A stretch of 42,633 bases of DNA, taken from Flavobacteriales bacterium (GTDB taxonomy: Bacteria; Bacteroidota; Bacteroidia; Flavobacteriales_D; Sanyastnellaceae). Location of the stretch: contig JADHLY010000012.1 of NCBI GenBank assembly GCA_016780385.1, positions 1-42,633 on the forward strand, given 5' to 3'. This document shows positions 17,519-25,973 of the stretch, one piece after another. The translations under genes and the position numbers were made by a program. Numbering within the stretch: position 1 is the stretch's first letter; each line of letters starts with the position of its first letter. A model generated the notes under the pieces. It was not told the DNA's origin. It saw only the letters and a program-made list of their open reading frames with translations, and ran no database searches.

Positions 17519-17554
17519 GTGGTCAAATAAGGAACAACTCAGGATGGTCCGGGT

Positions 17555-17905
17555 TCAATCGCAGGCAATGGCGCTGATTTCCACCCGGGCTTGCTTGGGC
17601 AATCCGGCCACAAAAACCGCTTCTCGCGCAGGCAATGGATCGCCAAACCTGGCGCGATAGGCGCTGTCCATCTCGGTATAGTCTCGCGGGTCGATCATGA
17701 AAACCGTGGTCTTGATGACCCGTTCCAGGCTTGAATCTGCGGCGCGCAGCACGGCGTCGAGGTTGTCGATGGCCTGGTGGACTTCTTCGGTAATGGTCCC
17801 ATGGAGCAGGTCACCTGTCTCCGGCAAAAGGGGGATTTGGCCGCTGCAATAGACGGTGTTACCAGCGCGGCGGAAGGGACTGTAACTCGCAATGGGTTTG
17901 GACAT
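17555..17905 (-). CDS. ridA: RidA family reactive intermediate/imine deaminase
   Basis: 116 residues, the usual RidA length. RidA trimers hydrolyse reactive enamine/imine intermediates such as 2-aminoacrylate released by PLP enzymes. Visible signatures are YCSGQIPL, the helix QAIDNLDAVL, and the C-terminal KQARVEISAIACD, whose Arg is the substrate-carboxylate binder and whose Glu orients the catalytic water. ATG 17905 fits the conserved N-terminus (KPIASYSPFRRAGNTVY); a longer reading would run through the divergent pabA/trpG gene. Only 37 bases separate the two divergent starts. Confidence 0.93.
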   Translation of the reverse strand: MSKPIASYSPFRRAGNTVYCSGQIPLLPETGDLLHGTITEEVHQAIDNLDAVLRAADSSLERVIKTTVFMIDPRDYTEMDSAYRARFGDPLPAREAVFVAGLPKQARVEISAIACD

Positions 17906-17942
17906 AGTGCAAGTATCGGTCTCATCGACGAACCTTTGCAGC

Positions 17943-18530
17943 ATGTCGTCCTTGCGCATAGTGTTGGTGGACAACCGGGATTCCTTTACCTGGAATCTCG
18001 CCCATGACCTCGGCCGATTCGGGGCCGAAGTCGAGGTGCGACAGGCCCACGAATGGGAGGTGGCAGACGCTGAAGGCGCGGATGGCATCGTGTTGTCTCC
18101 AGGGCCAGGTCTCCCGCAGGAGTCTGAGGGACTGATGGCATTGATTCACGCTTGGGCGCCCCGCCATCCCATGTTGGGGGTGTGCTTGGGGATGCAGGCG
18201 TTGGTGGAGTGGAGCGGAGGAGCACTGCGGTCCATGGAAGCAGTCCGACACGGCATGCAAGCGACAGCGGTGCGAACGGCGGATACCCCGCTGTTGGCCG
18301 CCTTTCCCGAGCAATTTGAAGTCGGGCATTACCACAGTTGGTGCGCAGATTTGAAGACACTTCCAGCGTGTTGGCGGGTGACGTCGATCTCCGCATCGGA
18401 TCCGTCCATCCCCTTATCGGTGAGCCATGAGACCTTGCCGTTGCACGCCGTCCAGTTTCATCCAGAAAGTGTCTTGACACCGGGAGGCCGCCAGATGTTG
18501 AACGCTTGGTTGGATGGCTTGCGTCCATAA
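17943..18530 (+). CDS. pabA: Glutamine amidotransferase, PabA/TrpG type
   Basis: 195-residue class I glutamine amidotransferase that supplies ammonia to a chorismate-using synthase (aminodeoxychorismate or anthranilate synthase). It has DNRDSFTWNLA at the N-terminus, LSPGPGLP, the nucleophile Cys81 in GVCLGMQAL, and His173-Glu175 in QFHPESVLTP: a complete Cys-His-Glu triad. No trpE/pabB or other trp genes lie nearby, so a PabA folate role is as likely as TrpG; sequence alone does not decide. ATG 17943 starts right before SSLRIVLVDN. The gene ends at a hairpin shared with the convergent lipoprotein operon. Confidence 0.88.
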   Translation: MSSLRIVLVDNRDSFTWNLAHDLGRFGAEVEVRQAHEWEVADAEGADGIVLSPGPGLPQESEGLMALIHAWAPRHPMLGVCLGMQALVEWSGGALRSMEAVRHGMQATAVRTADTPLLAAFPEQFEVGHYHSWCADLKTLPACWRVTSISASDPSIPLSVSHETLPLHAVQFHPESVLTPGGRQMLNAWLDGLRP

Positions 18531-18531
18531 A

Positions 18532-18555
18532 AAAAGGCGCCCGAAGGTGCCTTTT
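18532..18555. terminator. Bidirectional intrinsic terminator after pabA
   Basis: Ten-base stem AAAAGGCGCC / GGTGCCTTTT (one G-U pair) closed by a CGAA tetraloop, directly overlapping the end of pabA and followed by a C. The A-run on the left and T-run on the right let it work in both directions, for pabA and for the convergent lipoprotein operon ending at 18576. Confidence 0.85.
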
Positions 18556-18575
18556 CACAAGGGGGTAGAAGGCGC

Positions 18576-19148
18576 TCAGTTGCGGAGCTTGTCCATCTCT
18601 TCCTGGAAGGTCTCCTTGAACTTTTCGTAGTTGTACTCGGCCATGATGCGCTCATCCTCCGAGATTTTCTCGTTGTACTTCGAGGCAAACTTTTCGCCAC
18701 TCAATTCCAACGCTACATAGGCTACGTAAACACCATTTTCGCGCTGGGTGAGCTTTTCGCAAATAACGATAGCGCCGCGCAGCTCTTGGTCGACCACAGT
18801 TCGGGCCAACTCATTAAAGGTCTCGGTGGCTTCCTCGCGGTTGTTGAATTCCGTGCTGGAGACGTAGTTGTCGGTGACGGCCTTGATGGTGGCGCTCACG
18901 GTACGCGCAACACGGCTCTCGGCTGTGGAGCGGGCTTTCTTCTTGGCGATTTCGCGGTCTTGGCTTTCACCGGTGGCCGTTGAGCGGAAGTGCTTGCTGT
19001 CGCTGTTGTATTCAGAACCCGTGCAATATTCGACGATCTCGATTTCGCCCTTGGGTTTTACGACCTCTTCATTCTTCTTGCATCCTGTGGTGACAGTCAT
19101 CAGGCCAATGAAGAGGCCCGCCAAAGTCAATGTGGTAATCCGTGTCAT
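18576..19148 (-). CDS. Small LPP20-like lipoprotein
   Basis: 190 residues. A signal sequence ends in a lipobox-like TVTTGC with Cys23, so it should be a lipoprotein. The mature part has SQDREIAKKKARSTAESRVA followed by a helix and a sheet, the arrangement of LPP20/DUF400-type domains, where an alanine/lysine-rich helix follows the first strand; the last 50 residues are charged and helical (EERIMAEYNYEKF-like, ending EEMDKLRN). It is the third gene of a lipoprotein operon, 55 bases below the larger LPP20 gene. The ATG at 19148 is preferred over a TTG six bases upstream. Function unknown. Confidence 0.78.
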   Translation of the reverse strand: MTRITTLTLAGLFIGLMTVTTGCKKNEEVVKPKGEIEIVEYCTGSEYNSDSKHFRSTATGESQDREIAKKKARSTAESRVARTVSATIKAVTDNYVSSTEFNNREEATETFNELARTVVDQELRGAIVICEKLTQRENGVYVAYVALELSGEKFASKYNEKISEDERIMAEYNYEKFKETFQEEMDKLRN

Positions 19149-19203
19149 AATCAATGGGGGTTAATTGTTTCGTGGAGTGGTTGCGAATATCGTGCCAAAG
19201 CAA

Positions 19204-20586
19204 TCACTTCAGGGCTGCGGAGATTTTTTTACCCACCGTTCGCTGGATGGATTCCGCAGTTTTGTTGAGGGCCAGGTTGAGGGCGGACTTTGGATTGAGT
19301 TGGACACCTTTGACGCGTCCGAGGACAACTTCCTGTGTGGTTTGGCCGGACGCGTTTCTCACTTTGATGACGCCGTCGACGTACACCGTATGAAATTGGC
19401 TGAGGTCGCCTGTAGGGGTTCTGGTGTCTTTTCTCAGGTTGAGTTCGAGAGAATAGTCGGCCATTTGTGGGGCGTTCAACACCTCGAAGCCCTCACCGCG
19501 CAGGACGTTGCGCAGGGCCGTGAGTACCCCCTCTTGTAAAGAAGCGGGCACAGCTCCCCCGTCACCTGCAGCAATGAATACGGTGGGCATTTTCACTGTG
19601 ATGGGGATGCGCAGCGCTGAAGTGCTGACTGAACCCACGAGGTCTGAAATCACGGGGTCGACGTTGGCTGCTTTCCACAGTCGATCCGTGTCAATTTCCA
19701 CGGAGAAGGCACCGTCGGGCCGATCGGCGCTGACCTCGGTGATGAGGGCCACGATATGGCCCGTGTCATCAGTGAACTCTGTGGCGCGCTTCATATAGGT
19801 CCCGTTGTGGTATTGGTATTTCAATGGGACTCCGCGGGCCGCGGCACCATCGAGGGTCACATTTAGGCCCAATGGGAATTTGAAGTTGTTCTCAGCGCTC
19901 AGTTCCACGCTGGTCAACGCTGCTTCGGTCTGTAAGGCCAATATGGTATTGCGCATGGCCCTGAGCAGGTGCGGCTCAACGGTGACCATTTGCCCGTTAA
20001 TCTCGGCGCGGTTGACTTCATTCCAAAACTCCTCGAGGGCCATGACCCCGGCTCCGAAGTGATTGAGTGCCTGCTGAACCTGGCCTGCACTGCGTGCTGT
20101 CGTTCCGAGCTCAAACTCCACCAGAGCGGATTCCACGGCGGTTTTCCGCCGCGCTTCCTTGGCCTGAGCGTGGCGCGCCTTGTTGAGCCGGTAAAAGACG
20201 TGAATCCAGGTGTCATCTTCCCAAATGTCGACCACCTCGAATCCGGCAATCCGCTCGTCGGTGTGGCTGGTGATGGAACTGGTGAAGCGTTCCGAAACCG
20301 TGCCGTTGTTGTCGGCGTTCTCCAAGAGGGAGGCGCTTTCCACCTTGACGGCAATTTCTGATGCGAGGTCAGCCGCGGCCCGCTTTTTGGCGTTGGAAAG
20401 GGCGTCTTCGGTCACCGCAGTCTTGGGGGCGCTTCCGATTCCGATATAGTAAGCAGAGGAGAGCGGCCTTTGCCCAATCCAATCCGGCGGAGGGGTTTTG
20501 TTGACGCCCTTGTTTCCAGCACAGCCCAGCAGCACGAGGGAGGTGCACAGCACAGCGACCGGAATGGAAAAGAAAGAGGCTTTCAT
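19204..20586 (-). CDS. LPP20 family lipoprotein
   Basis: 460 residues with a lipoprotein signal (LVLLGC, Cys22). Residues about 35-145 form the LPP20 domain: PPPDWIGQRP, YYIGIGSAPKT, then the helix SNAKKRAAADLASEIAVKVE and the closing IHVFYRLNKA strand. The second half is beta-rich with Ig-like features (FPLGLNVTLDGAAARGVPL, shortened here as GLNVTLDG and GVPLKYQY) and ends in a domain with TALRNVLRGEGFEV. Related domains occur in FlgP and FlgT-type outer-membrane ring proteins. Its start overlaps the CsgG-like stop by four bases (20583-20586), so translation is coupled. Role unknown. Confidence 0.85.
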   Translation of the reverse strand: MKASFFSIPVAVLCTSLVLLGCAGNKGVNKTPPPDWIGQRPLSSAYYIGIGSAPKTAVTEDALSNAKKRAAADLASEIAVKVESASLLENADNNGTVSERFTSSITSHTDERIAGFEVVDIWEDDTWIHVFYRLNKARHAQAKEARRKTAVESALVEFELGTTARSAGQVQQALNHFGAGVMALEEFWNEVNRAEINGQMVTVEPHLLRAMRNTILALQTEAALTSVELSAENNFKFPLGLNVTLDGAAARGVPLKYQYHNGTYMKRATEFTDDTGHIVALITEVSADRPDGAFSVEIDTDRLWKAANVDPVISDLVGSVSTSALRIPITVKMPTVFIAAGDGGAVPASLQEGVLTALRNVLRGEGFEVLNAPQMADYSLELNLRKDTRTPTGDLSQFHTVYVDGVIKVRNASGQTTQEVVLGRVKGVQLNPKSALNLALNKTAESIQRTVGKKISAALK

Positions 20587-21941
20587 TCGATGTGGGAGGC
20601 TAGGAACCGCTCTATGTCGCGGATGCCGCGTGTTGCGGCTTCTTGGACGACTTGTTGACGCATGGCCGATTCGGCCCGCAGCTCGCGCGGCGCTTTCAAG
20701 AGTTGGGAAAGCCGGCGCTGCCCACTGCGGTTGACTTCACCTTGGGCATTGGCAGGATAAAGAGACCCAGCAGGCACTTGACTGGTGGCAAACTCCACGT
20801 TGTCGCTTGTGCTGACTTCTTCTACCTGGGAGAACAAGACTTCACTGGTTTCCGTGCTCACGACCTTCAGCTCGTACTTCAGGATCACCGAGCGTTCTTG
20901 GGCGTGCACGGTATACTGGGCGGCCTTGTAAGCGGCCACCTTCTTGATGTTGCCTTCGTCGTCTTTGACTTCGCGGAAGTACTTGCGGAACCCTTGGCGG
21001 GTGACCCTCCTCGGGCTGCCGGTTTCCATCGTGTACATCAACAGAGAACCTGTGAGGATGGCGCGGGCCCCGGCGATTTCTCCCACTTCTACCTGTTCAT
21101 CTGAAAGTCCAGAAATGGAGAGCTCTTGCTCTGCCATGATTTCTTCGCGTTGCGTGCGGTCAACGACGCCGATGAAAGGATCGCTGGTTTGGAGCAGTCC
21201 GTTCTGGATGTTGCTGCGCAAATCAAGGGCCACATCCCGGTCCCGACTGCTGCCATCGAAATTCAGAATGGCCAGATTGAAGCGCCCGTCTTTCAATGCA
21301 CTCCCCCGCAAGTCGACGGCATCCTTGTAGTCGTTGTCAAAGGCCAAGGCCCGGCCCAGCGCATCATAAGCTGCGCGGTAGCGTTGTGTCTCAAGTGCTG
21401 CTGTCCCTGCGCGGTACTGGGGTTCGGCTTGGGCGATGATCAGCAAGGCCTGGGCATCTCCATACTCGGGGTCGAGGTGGATGATTTCTTTCCATGTGGC
21501 CGCCGCTGCCTCGAAGTCTTCGCTGTTCATCTGCTCATGACCTTGGTCGTTTAATTCGATCAGGTGCTCGTCCAAGTGGTCCTCATAGTCTTTGACGATG
21601 GCGGACGGAATGATGAGGTCCACGTTGACACCCGCCATGCGACGGGTGTAGGCGCTCATTTCGTCGTAAAGTCCCAACGCATCGGAGCGTCGTCCGTCCA
21701 TGGAAGCTTTTTGAAAGTCGGCGACCCACGTGTCGATGACCCCTTGACCGGCAGTGCGAAGGCCCACCATTGCATCGACGTGCTGGGGTTTCTTTCGCAA
21801 CGCCTGGTAGTACAGCTCAGCAGCTTGCTTCACCATGCCAGCATTTTGCAGTTCCATGCCGCGCTTTGTCAGGGCTTTGGGGCCTGTGCACCCTGCAGCA
21901 AGCAGGGCCATGGAGATGAGGGGCAGAATGAGATTGCGCAT
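20583..21941 (-). CDS. CsgG-like lipoprotein with N-terminal helical repeats
   Basis: 452 residues. Lipobox LLAAGC places the lipid on Cys18. Residues about 22-205 look like TPR-type helices (AAELYYQALRKKPQHVDA, DFEAAAATWKEIIHLDPEYG). Residues about 225-390 fit CsgG: FNLAILNFDGSSRDRDVA, then VVDRTQREEIMAEQELS, GEIAGARAILTGSLL, and VILKYELKVVSTET. CsgG forms a nonameric outer-membrane channel for curli; distant relatives such as FlgT, LpoB and HfaB build or regulate envelope complexes. No curli genes are present. It is the first gene of the operon. Confidence 0.83.
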   Translation of the reverse strand: MRNLILPLISMALLAAGCTGPKALTKRGMELQNAGMVKQAAELYYQALRKKPQHVDAMVGLRTAGQGVIDTWVADFQKASMDGRRSDALGLYDEMSAYTRRMAGVNVDLIIPSAIVKDYEDHLDEHLIELNDQGHEQMNSEDFEAAAATWKEIIHLDPEYGDAQALLIIAQAEPQYRAGTAALETQRYRAAYDALGRALAFDNDYKDAVDLRGSALKDGRFNLAILNFDGSSRDRDVALDLRSNIQNGLLQTSDPFIGVVDRTQREEIMAEQELSISGLSDEQVEVGEIAGARAILTGSLLMYTMETGSPRRVTRQGFRKYFREVKDDEGNIKKVAAYKAAQYTVHAQERSVILKYELKVVSTETSEVLFSQVEEVSTSDNVEFATSQVPAGSLYPANAQGEVNRSGQRRLSQLLKAPRELRAESAMRQQVVQEAATRGIRDIERFLASHIE

Positions 21942-22070
21942 GGGCGTTCCGTTGAGAGGTACTCTAGACAGGCCCGAAAATAGGTCTGTACGTTGAGTGA
22001 TGTGGACAAGTCCCGTGCCAGTCTTTCACGGCAGGCATGAGACTTGGGCCTCGTCTGCGAAATTCGCTCC

Positions 22071-23420
22071 ATGCCGAAACGTGTTCTCATTCTCGGAGCA
22101 GGCCGCTCCAGCTCGTCATTGATTCGACATCTGCTGCAGCATGCAGGGCATGAGGGCTTTGAGGTGCGTATTGGGGATTTGGACCTCGATTTGGCCAACC
22201 GCAAAGCCGCCCAGCACGATGCGGCGAGCACTTTTGCCCTCGACGCACAGAACCCTGAGGCGCGGCGCATGGAGATTGCAGCAGCGGACCTTGTCATCAG
22301 CATGTTGCCTGCGTTCCTCCACCCAGAAGTGGCCCGCGATGCCATTGCGACCCGCACCCCGTTGATCACGCCGAGTTATCTCTCGCCAGAGATTGCTGCC
22401 ATGGATGCCCAAGCGAAGGAGGCTGGAATCCCCATCCTCAATGAGCTCGGCCTCGATCCTGGCATAGACCACTTGAGCGCCATGCAGGTCATCGATGGCC
22501 TGCGTGCTGAGGGCAGCACGCTGACCGGTTTTGAGAGTTACACCGGAGGGTTGGTTGCCCCGGAGAGTGATGACAACCCCTGGCACTACAAATTCACGTG
22601 GAACCCGCGCAATGTGGTGCTTGCAGGACAAGGTGGTTCGGCGACTTTTCGCGAGGGTGGGTTGAACCGGGTGTTGCCGCCCCACCGTTTGTTCAAGGAG
22701 GTCACGCCCATCGATGTGCCGGGAGCGGGTCGTTTTGAGGGTTATGCCAACCGAGATTCACTCGCGTACGAGGGCATTTATGGCCTTGAAGGCATTGAGA
22801 CTTTGGTGAGGGGAACCCTAAGGGGCGATGGTTTCTGTAGTGGCTGGGACGCCCTGTTTCAGCTGGGGATGAACCGGGACGACGCCCAATTGTCTTTGCC
22901 GCAAGGGACGACCTGGCGGGAATACACGGCGGGTTTTGCAGGGGGTGTGGGACGCGATGCCGATGGCGCTGCGGTGCGCGCTGCGGTGGCGGCCGCGACG
23001 GGGGCAGATGGCGCCGCCTTGGACTTGATGGAATGGCTGGGATTGTTTGGAGAAGAGGCATTGCCGCGTCTGCAAGGGGCGCCTTGTGATATCCTCCAGG
23101 CGCAACTGGAATCCAAGTGGGCCCTAGGTGCCGATGACCTCGATATGATTGTCATGTGGCACAGGTTTGGCTACAGCACCGCTTCAGGAGAGGCGCGCGT
23201 GCGGACCTCTCACTTGATTCACATCGGGGAGAACGACACCCATACCGCCATGTCCTTGACGGTGGGTCTGCCATTGGCGCTGGCCGCGCGAATGTGGCTG
23301 CGCGGTGACTGGCGCGGGACAGGGGTGTTGGTCCCCACCGCTCCCGAATTGTACAACCCCCTCTTGGAAGGCTTGGCAGCCGAGGGCGTGGTCTTTTCTG
23401 AGCAAGACGGGCCGGCATGA
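22071..23420 (+). CDS. Saccharopine dehydrogenase family protein (Lys9-like)
   Basis: 449 residues, matching saccharopine reductase/dehydrogenase (L-glutamate forming). Residues 4-20 are the Rossmann start (VLILGAGRSSSSLIRHL); NELGLDPGIDHLSAMQVID near 125-145 is diagnostic of the Lys9 group, and the C-terminal domain (about 130-430) holds substrate-binding residues, e.g. GGLVAPESDDNPWHYKFTW (19). In lysine metabolism it interconverts saccharopine with glutamate and aminoadipate semialdehyde; in bacteria this is usually catabolic. ATG 22071 starts at the conserved PKRVLILGAG. Its stop overlaps the next gene's start by four bases. Confidence 0.88.
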   Translation: MPKRVLILGAGRSSSSLIRHLLQHAGHEGFEVRIGDLDLDLANRKAAQHDAASTFALDAQNPEARRMEIAAADLVISMLPAFLHPEVARDAIATRTPLITPSYLSPEIAAMDAQAKEAGIPILNELGLDPGIDHLSAMQVIDGLRAEGSTLTGFESYTGGLVAPESDDNPWHYKFTWNPRNVVLAGQGGSATFREGGLNRVLPPHRLFKEVTPIDVPGAGRFEGYANRDSLAYEGIYGLEGIETLVRGTLRGDGFCSGWDALFQLGMNRDDAQLSLPQGTTWREYTAGFAGGVGRDADGAAVRAAVAAATGADGAALDLMEWLGLFGEEALPRLQGAPCDILQAQLESKWALGADDLDMIVMWHRFGYSTASGEARVRTSHLIHIGENDTHTAMSLTVGLPLALAARMWLRGDWRGTGVLVPTAPELYNPLLEGLAAEGVVFSEQDGPA

Positions 23421-23926
23421 TGCAACATGCGCCTGGGTTGAATTTGCGATGTGCAGTTGTATTGGGCATTGCGTGTCGCATGGTTGTGCTCTGTGTCGCT
23501 GTCTGCATCTGCAGTTTTTCTCTGCGGGCACATGGGCCGTGTGATCCACCGCCGTACAGTCCATTGGAGCCGGTGGCGTCTGGCCAAGCAGCCTTGGACA
23601 TGGACCGGTGGGCGGTGAAGACGTTGCGCAGGGACATTAAAGGGCGCACCTGCGCTGATGTGCAAGAGCTGGTGGACATTCTGTTGGTGCGTTGGCTACA
23701 GGCCCACCCCGAGATTACCATTGCGCTTGAGGGCAAGAAGGCCAATGCCTTGTTGCAGCGTCCTGACCAATTTCTGCACCGCCTCAAAGCCGAAGCTTGG
23801 GTGGCCTCCAAGGGACGCCGCAATTGGTTTCCCAGGCGCTGGGGCAGAAAGCCGCATGATCCTGTAGCCGAGGTCCGCAGGCTAGCCCTGCTCGAAGAGA
23901 CGTTGGCGGCATTGAATCGGCCTTAA
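23417..23926 (+). CDS. Hypothetical protein translationally coupled to the Lys9-like gene
   Basis: 169 residues, not recognised. A hydrophobic stretch (about 12-36, AVVLGIACRMVVLCVAVCIC) should be a signal or anchor; an alternative start at Met22 (23480) would give a cleaner signal peptide. The remainder is basic and helical with a charged Pro/Arg patch (RRNWFPRRWGRKPHDP), and ends in a short helix. The ATGA overlap with the upstream gene supports translation and co-expression. It is followed by a hairpin at 23933-23960. Confidence 0.6.
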   Translation: MMQHAPGLNLRCAVVLGIACRMVVLCVAVCICSFSLRAHGPCDPPPYSPLEPVASGQAALDMDRWAVKTLRRDIKGRTCADVQELVDILLVRWLQAHPEITIALEGKKANALLQRPDQFLHRLKAEAWVASKGRRNWFPRRWGRKPHDPVAEVRRLALLEETLAALNRP

Positions 23927-23960
23927 AAAATTGAAGGGGCTGCCCTCCAGCAGCCCCTTC
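23925..23960 (-). terminator. Intrinsic terminator for the minus-strand gene at 24011
   Basis: Perfect 11-base stem GAAGGGGCTGC / GCAGCCCCTTC (23933-23943 and 23950-23960) with a CCTCCA loop. On the minus strand it is followed by a run of six U residues (23925-23930 are A on the plus strand). It lies between convergent genes, so it may also slow plus-strand transcripts, though that side lacks a T-run. Confidence 0.85.
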
Positions 23961-24010
23961 TCACCACATCTACCTCTCGGCACTGGCGATCAGTGCGCTC
24001 TTCAGGTGGC

Positions 24011-24616
24011 TTACGGCACGTTTGCTTTCAAAGCAGTGACATGCCGGGTTGTATCCCGCAGCGACAAGTGACTGCGGATGTGTGCGATGCCTTCATTGTG
24101 TAAGTACGCATCATGATGGAACAAGTTTCGCTTTTTATCGAACCAAACGACAGATAGAGGCATGCTAAGTATCAGTTCGTCGTCAAAAGTGAGGTTGTCA
24201 TGGTCGCCTTTGTACATCAGGTCGATGTCGCAATGCAGCTTCATGGGGCGGTCCAAGCCCTGCGTGTCACATTGGATGACCTTTTGGTAAGCGGCTTCAT
24301 GAGACACTTCCACGGTGTAGAGATGCCCTGAAGGCACTTTGAATTGAAATGGCCGATTGCCTTTGCGTTGCACGGTGCACCATGGCTGGTTGTCCTTGTG
24401 CACACGGATTTTGAATTCCTCGTTGTCGGATTCTCCCTCCACAGTGGCGTGGATGAACAGCTTGAGTTGCGGTCCGTTTTTGGACATCGAATCGTGTTGC
24501 TGTGTCCAATGGGGCGCATTGGGAACCAATGTCAGGTCTTGTGTTTGTGACAACACGGGCAGGGCACATACGGTGATGGCCACCATTAGTGGGAAAGAGA
24601 GGCTGTGGAAGCGCAT
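24011..24616 (-). CDS. Exported hypothetical protein with regulatory-like beta domain
   Basis: 201 residues with a signal peptide (MRFHSLSFPLMVAITVCALP, cleavage near LSQTQ). The mature part is beta-rich: KLFIHATVEGESDNEEFKIR, then FQFKVPSGHLYTVEVSHEAA and KVIQCDTQG. This strand order (a short polar strand, a turn, Y-x-V-x-V, then a dT/DTQG) recalls the carboxypeptidase-regulatory-like modules common in Bacteroidota envelope proteins. No catalytic motif was seen. ATG 24616 is chosen because it begins exactly at the signal peptide; a longer reading to 24730 would cross the start of ispH on the other strand. Function unknown. Confidence 0.7.
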   Translation of the reverse strand: MRFHSLSFPLMVAITVCALPVLSQTQDLTLVPNAPHWTQQHDSMSKNGPQLKLFIHATVEGESDNEEFKIRVHKDNQPWCTVQRKGNRPFQFKVPSGHLYTVEVSHEAAYQKVIQCDTQGLDRPMKLHCDIDLMYKGDHDNLTFDDELILSMPLSVVWFDKKRNLFHHDAYLHNEGIAHIRSHLSLRDTTRHVTALKANVP

Positions 24617-24713
24617 GGGCGTGGGGTGTACGCATGATGTGCCCTTTGGTTTCAGTTTTTGAGAATTCACCGTCCATAGAACAAGGCTCACGCTTGCCCT
24701 GTACTTTCGTGAC

Positions 24714-25973
24714 ATGCGTACGTTCGACATCCCTGAATTCTACCGTTCACCGGTCATCGGCAAGGTGAAGGCGATCCGGAAGACGGGAGACCCCAGAAAA
24801 CGTAACTTGGCACCGAGCGTCTTGGATTTTGGAACCGTTCGGTTCATTCTTCCCCGGCATTTCGGTTTTTGCTTCGGTGTGGAAAACGCCATTGAGATTG
24901 CCTACCGCGCCGTGGTAGAAAATCCCGGCAAAAAGCTGTGGCTCTTGAGCCAGATGATTCACAATCCGGAGGTCAATGCAGACCTGGAGTCTCAGGGCAT
25001 CGGCTTTTTGATGGACACGGAAGGGAATACCATCACTCCGATGGAGGCCCTGTCTGCAGAAGACGTGGTGATTGTCCCCGCATTTGGAACCACCCTGGAA
25101 ATCGAGTCCAAATTGGAAGCCATCGGTGTGGACATCCAGCGGTACAACACCACTTGCCCATTCGTGGAGAAGGTGTGGAAAAGGGCTGCCCAGTTGGGGG
25201 CAAAGGACTACACGGTGGTGATCCACGGCAAGCCCCGGCACGAAGAGACGCGCGCCACTTTCAGTCACAGCAGTGCGCATGCCAAATCGTTGGTCGTCAA
25301 AGACATGAAGGAAGCTGAGGTGCTGGCTTCGTACATCCGGGGTGAACGAGATTGGTCGGCTTTTGCGCAGGATTTTGAGGGGAGAATGACCCCGGGATTC
25401 AAGGTGCCGGAAGACCTTGAGGGTTTTGGTGTGGTCAACCAAACGACGATGCTGGCCAGCGACACGCAGGCCATTGCAGACCATTTAAAAGCCGCGGTTG
25501 AGGTGCGCGATGGGGGATCGGATGACCGGTTTGCCAACACCCGCGACACCCTGTGCTATGCCACCTTGGACAACCAAACAGCCACCGCATCGGCCCTTGA
25601 TATGGCGAGGGAAGCGGCGGATGTGGCCTTCGTAGTAGGGGGGTACAACTCCAGTAACACCTCTCATTTGGTGGAGCTCTGTGAGGAAATCCTGCCCACT
25701 TGGTTCATCCGAGGTGCCGGTGAATTTCAAGAGGACGGAGCGTTGTGTCACTTTGATCTTAAGGCCTCAAAACTCTCAAAATCAGATATTTGGTGGCCGT
25801 CTGAGTTTCGTTCGAAGGCCCCTACGGTTCTCTTGACATCAGGGGCTTCTTGCCCCGACAGCGCAGTCGATCGCGTCCTTCAACACATTGTGGAACATTG
25901 CGGCGGTGGACGCGATGTGGATGATGTGTTGCGGCAATTCGCCCAAGAGCAGGCAACTTTGGGTGCCGAATGA
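24714..25973 (+). CDS. ispH: 4-hydroxy-3-methylbut-2-enyl diphosphate reductase
   Basis: 419 residues, the long form usual in Bacteroidota. IspH is the last MEP-pathway enzyme and uses a 4Fe-4S cluster to turn HMBPP into IPP and DMAPP. The conserved cysteines are Cys53 in HFGFCFGVENAI, one in NTTCPFVEKVW near 145, and one in TLCYATLDNQTA near 280. Also visible are SQMIHNPEVN and IHGKPRHEETRATF. The N-terminus (RTFDIPEFYRSPVI) fits homologues from memory, supporting ATG 24714. It starts a tight six-gene plus-strand run; its stop overlaps the next start by four bases. It supplies precursors for the carotenoid operon. Confidence 0.95.
   Translation: MRTFDIPEFYRSPVIGKVKAIRKTGDPRKRNLAPSVLDFGTVRFILPRHFGFCFGVENAIEIAYRAVVENPGKKLWLLSQMIHNPEVNADLESQGIGFLMDTEGNTITPMEALSAEDVVIVPAFGTTLEIESKLEAIGVDIQRYNTTCPFVEKVWKRAAQLGAKDYTVVIHGKPRHEETRATFSHSSAHAKSLVVKDMKEAEVLASYIRGERDWSAFAQDFEGRMTPGFKVPEDLEGFGVVNQTTMLASDTQAIADHLKAAVEVRDGGSDDRFANTRDTLCYATLDNQTATASALDMAREAADVAFVVGGYNSSNTSHLVELCEEILPTWFIRGAGEFQEDGALCHFDLKASKLSKSDIWWPSEFRSKAPTVLLTSGASCPDSAVDRVLQHIVEHCGGGRDVDDVLRQFAQEQATLGAE

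Noticed and set aside
20583-21941. Curli secretion channel as the role of the CsgG-like lipoprotein
   Set aside because: No curli subunit or csgE/csgF-like gene is adjacent, and the protein carries an extra N-terminal helical-repeat region absent from true CsgG.
24702-24709. TACTTTCG as a promoter element for ispH
   Set aside because: It is one base off consensus and only four bases before the start codon; transcription would begin at or after the ATG, and the IspH N-terminus looks conserved from that ATG.
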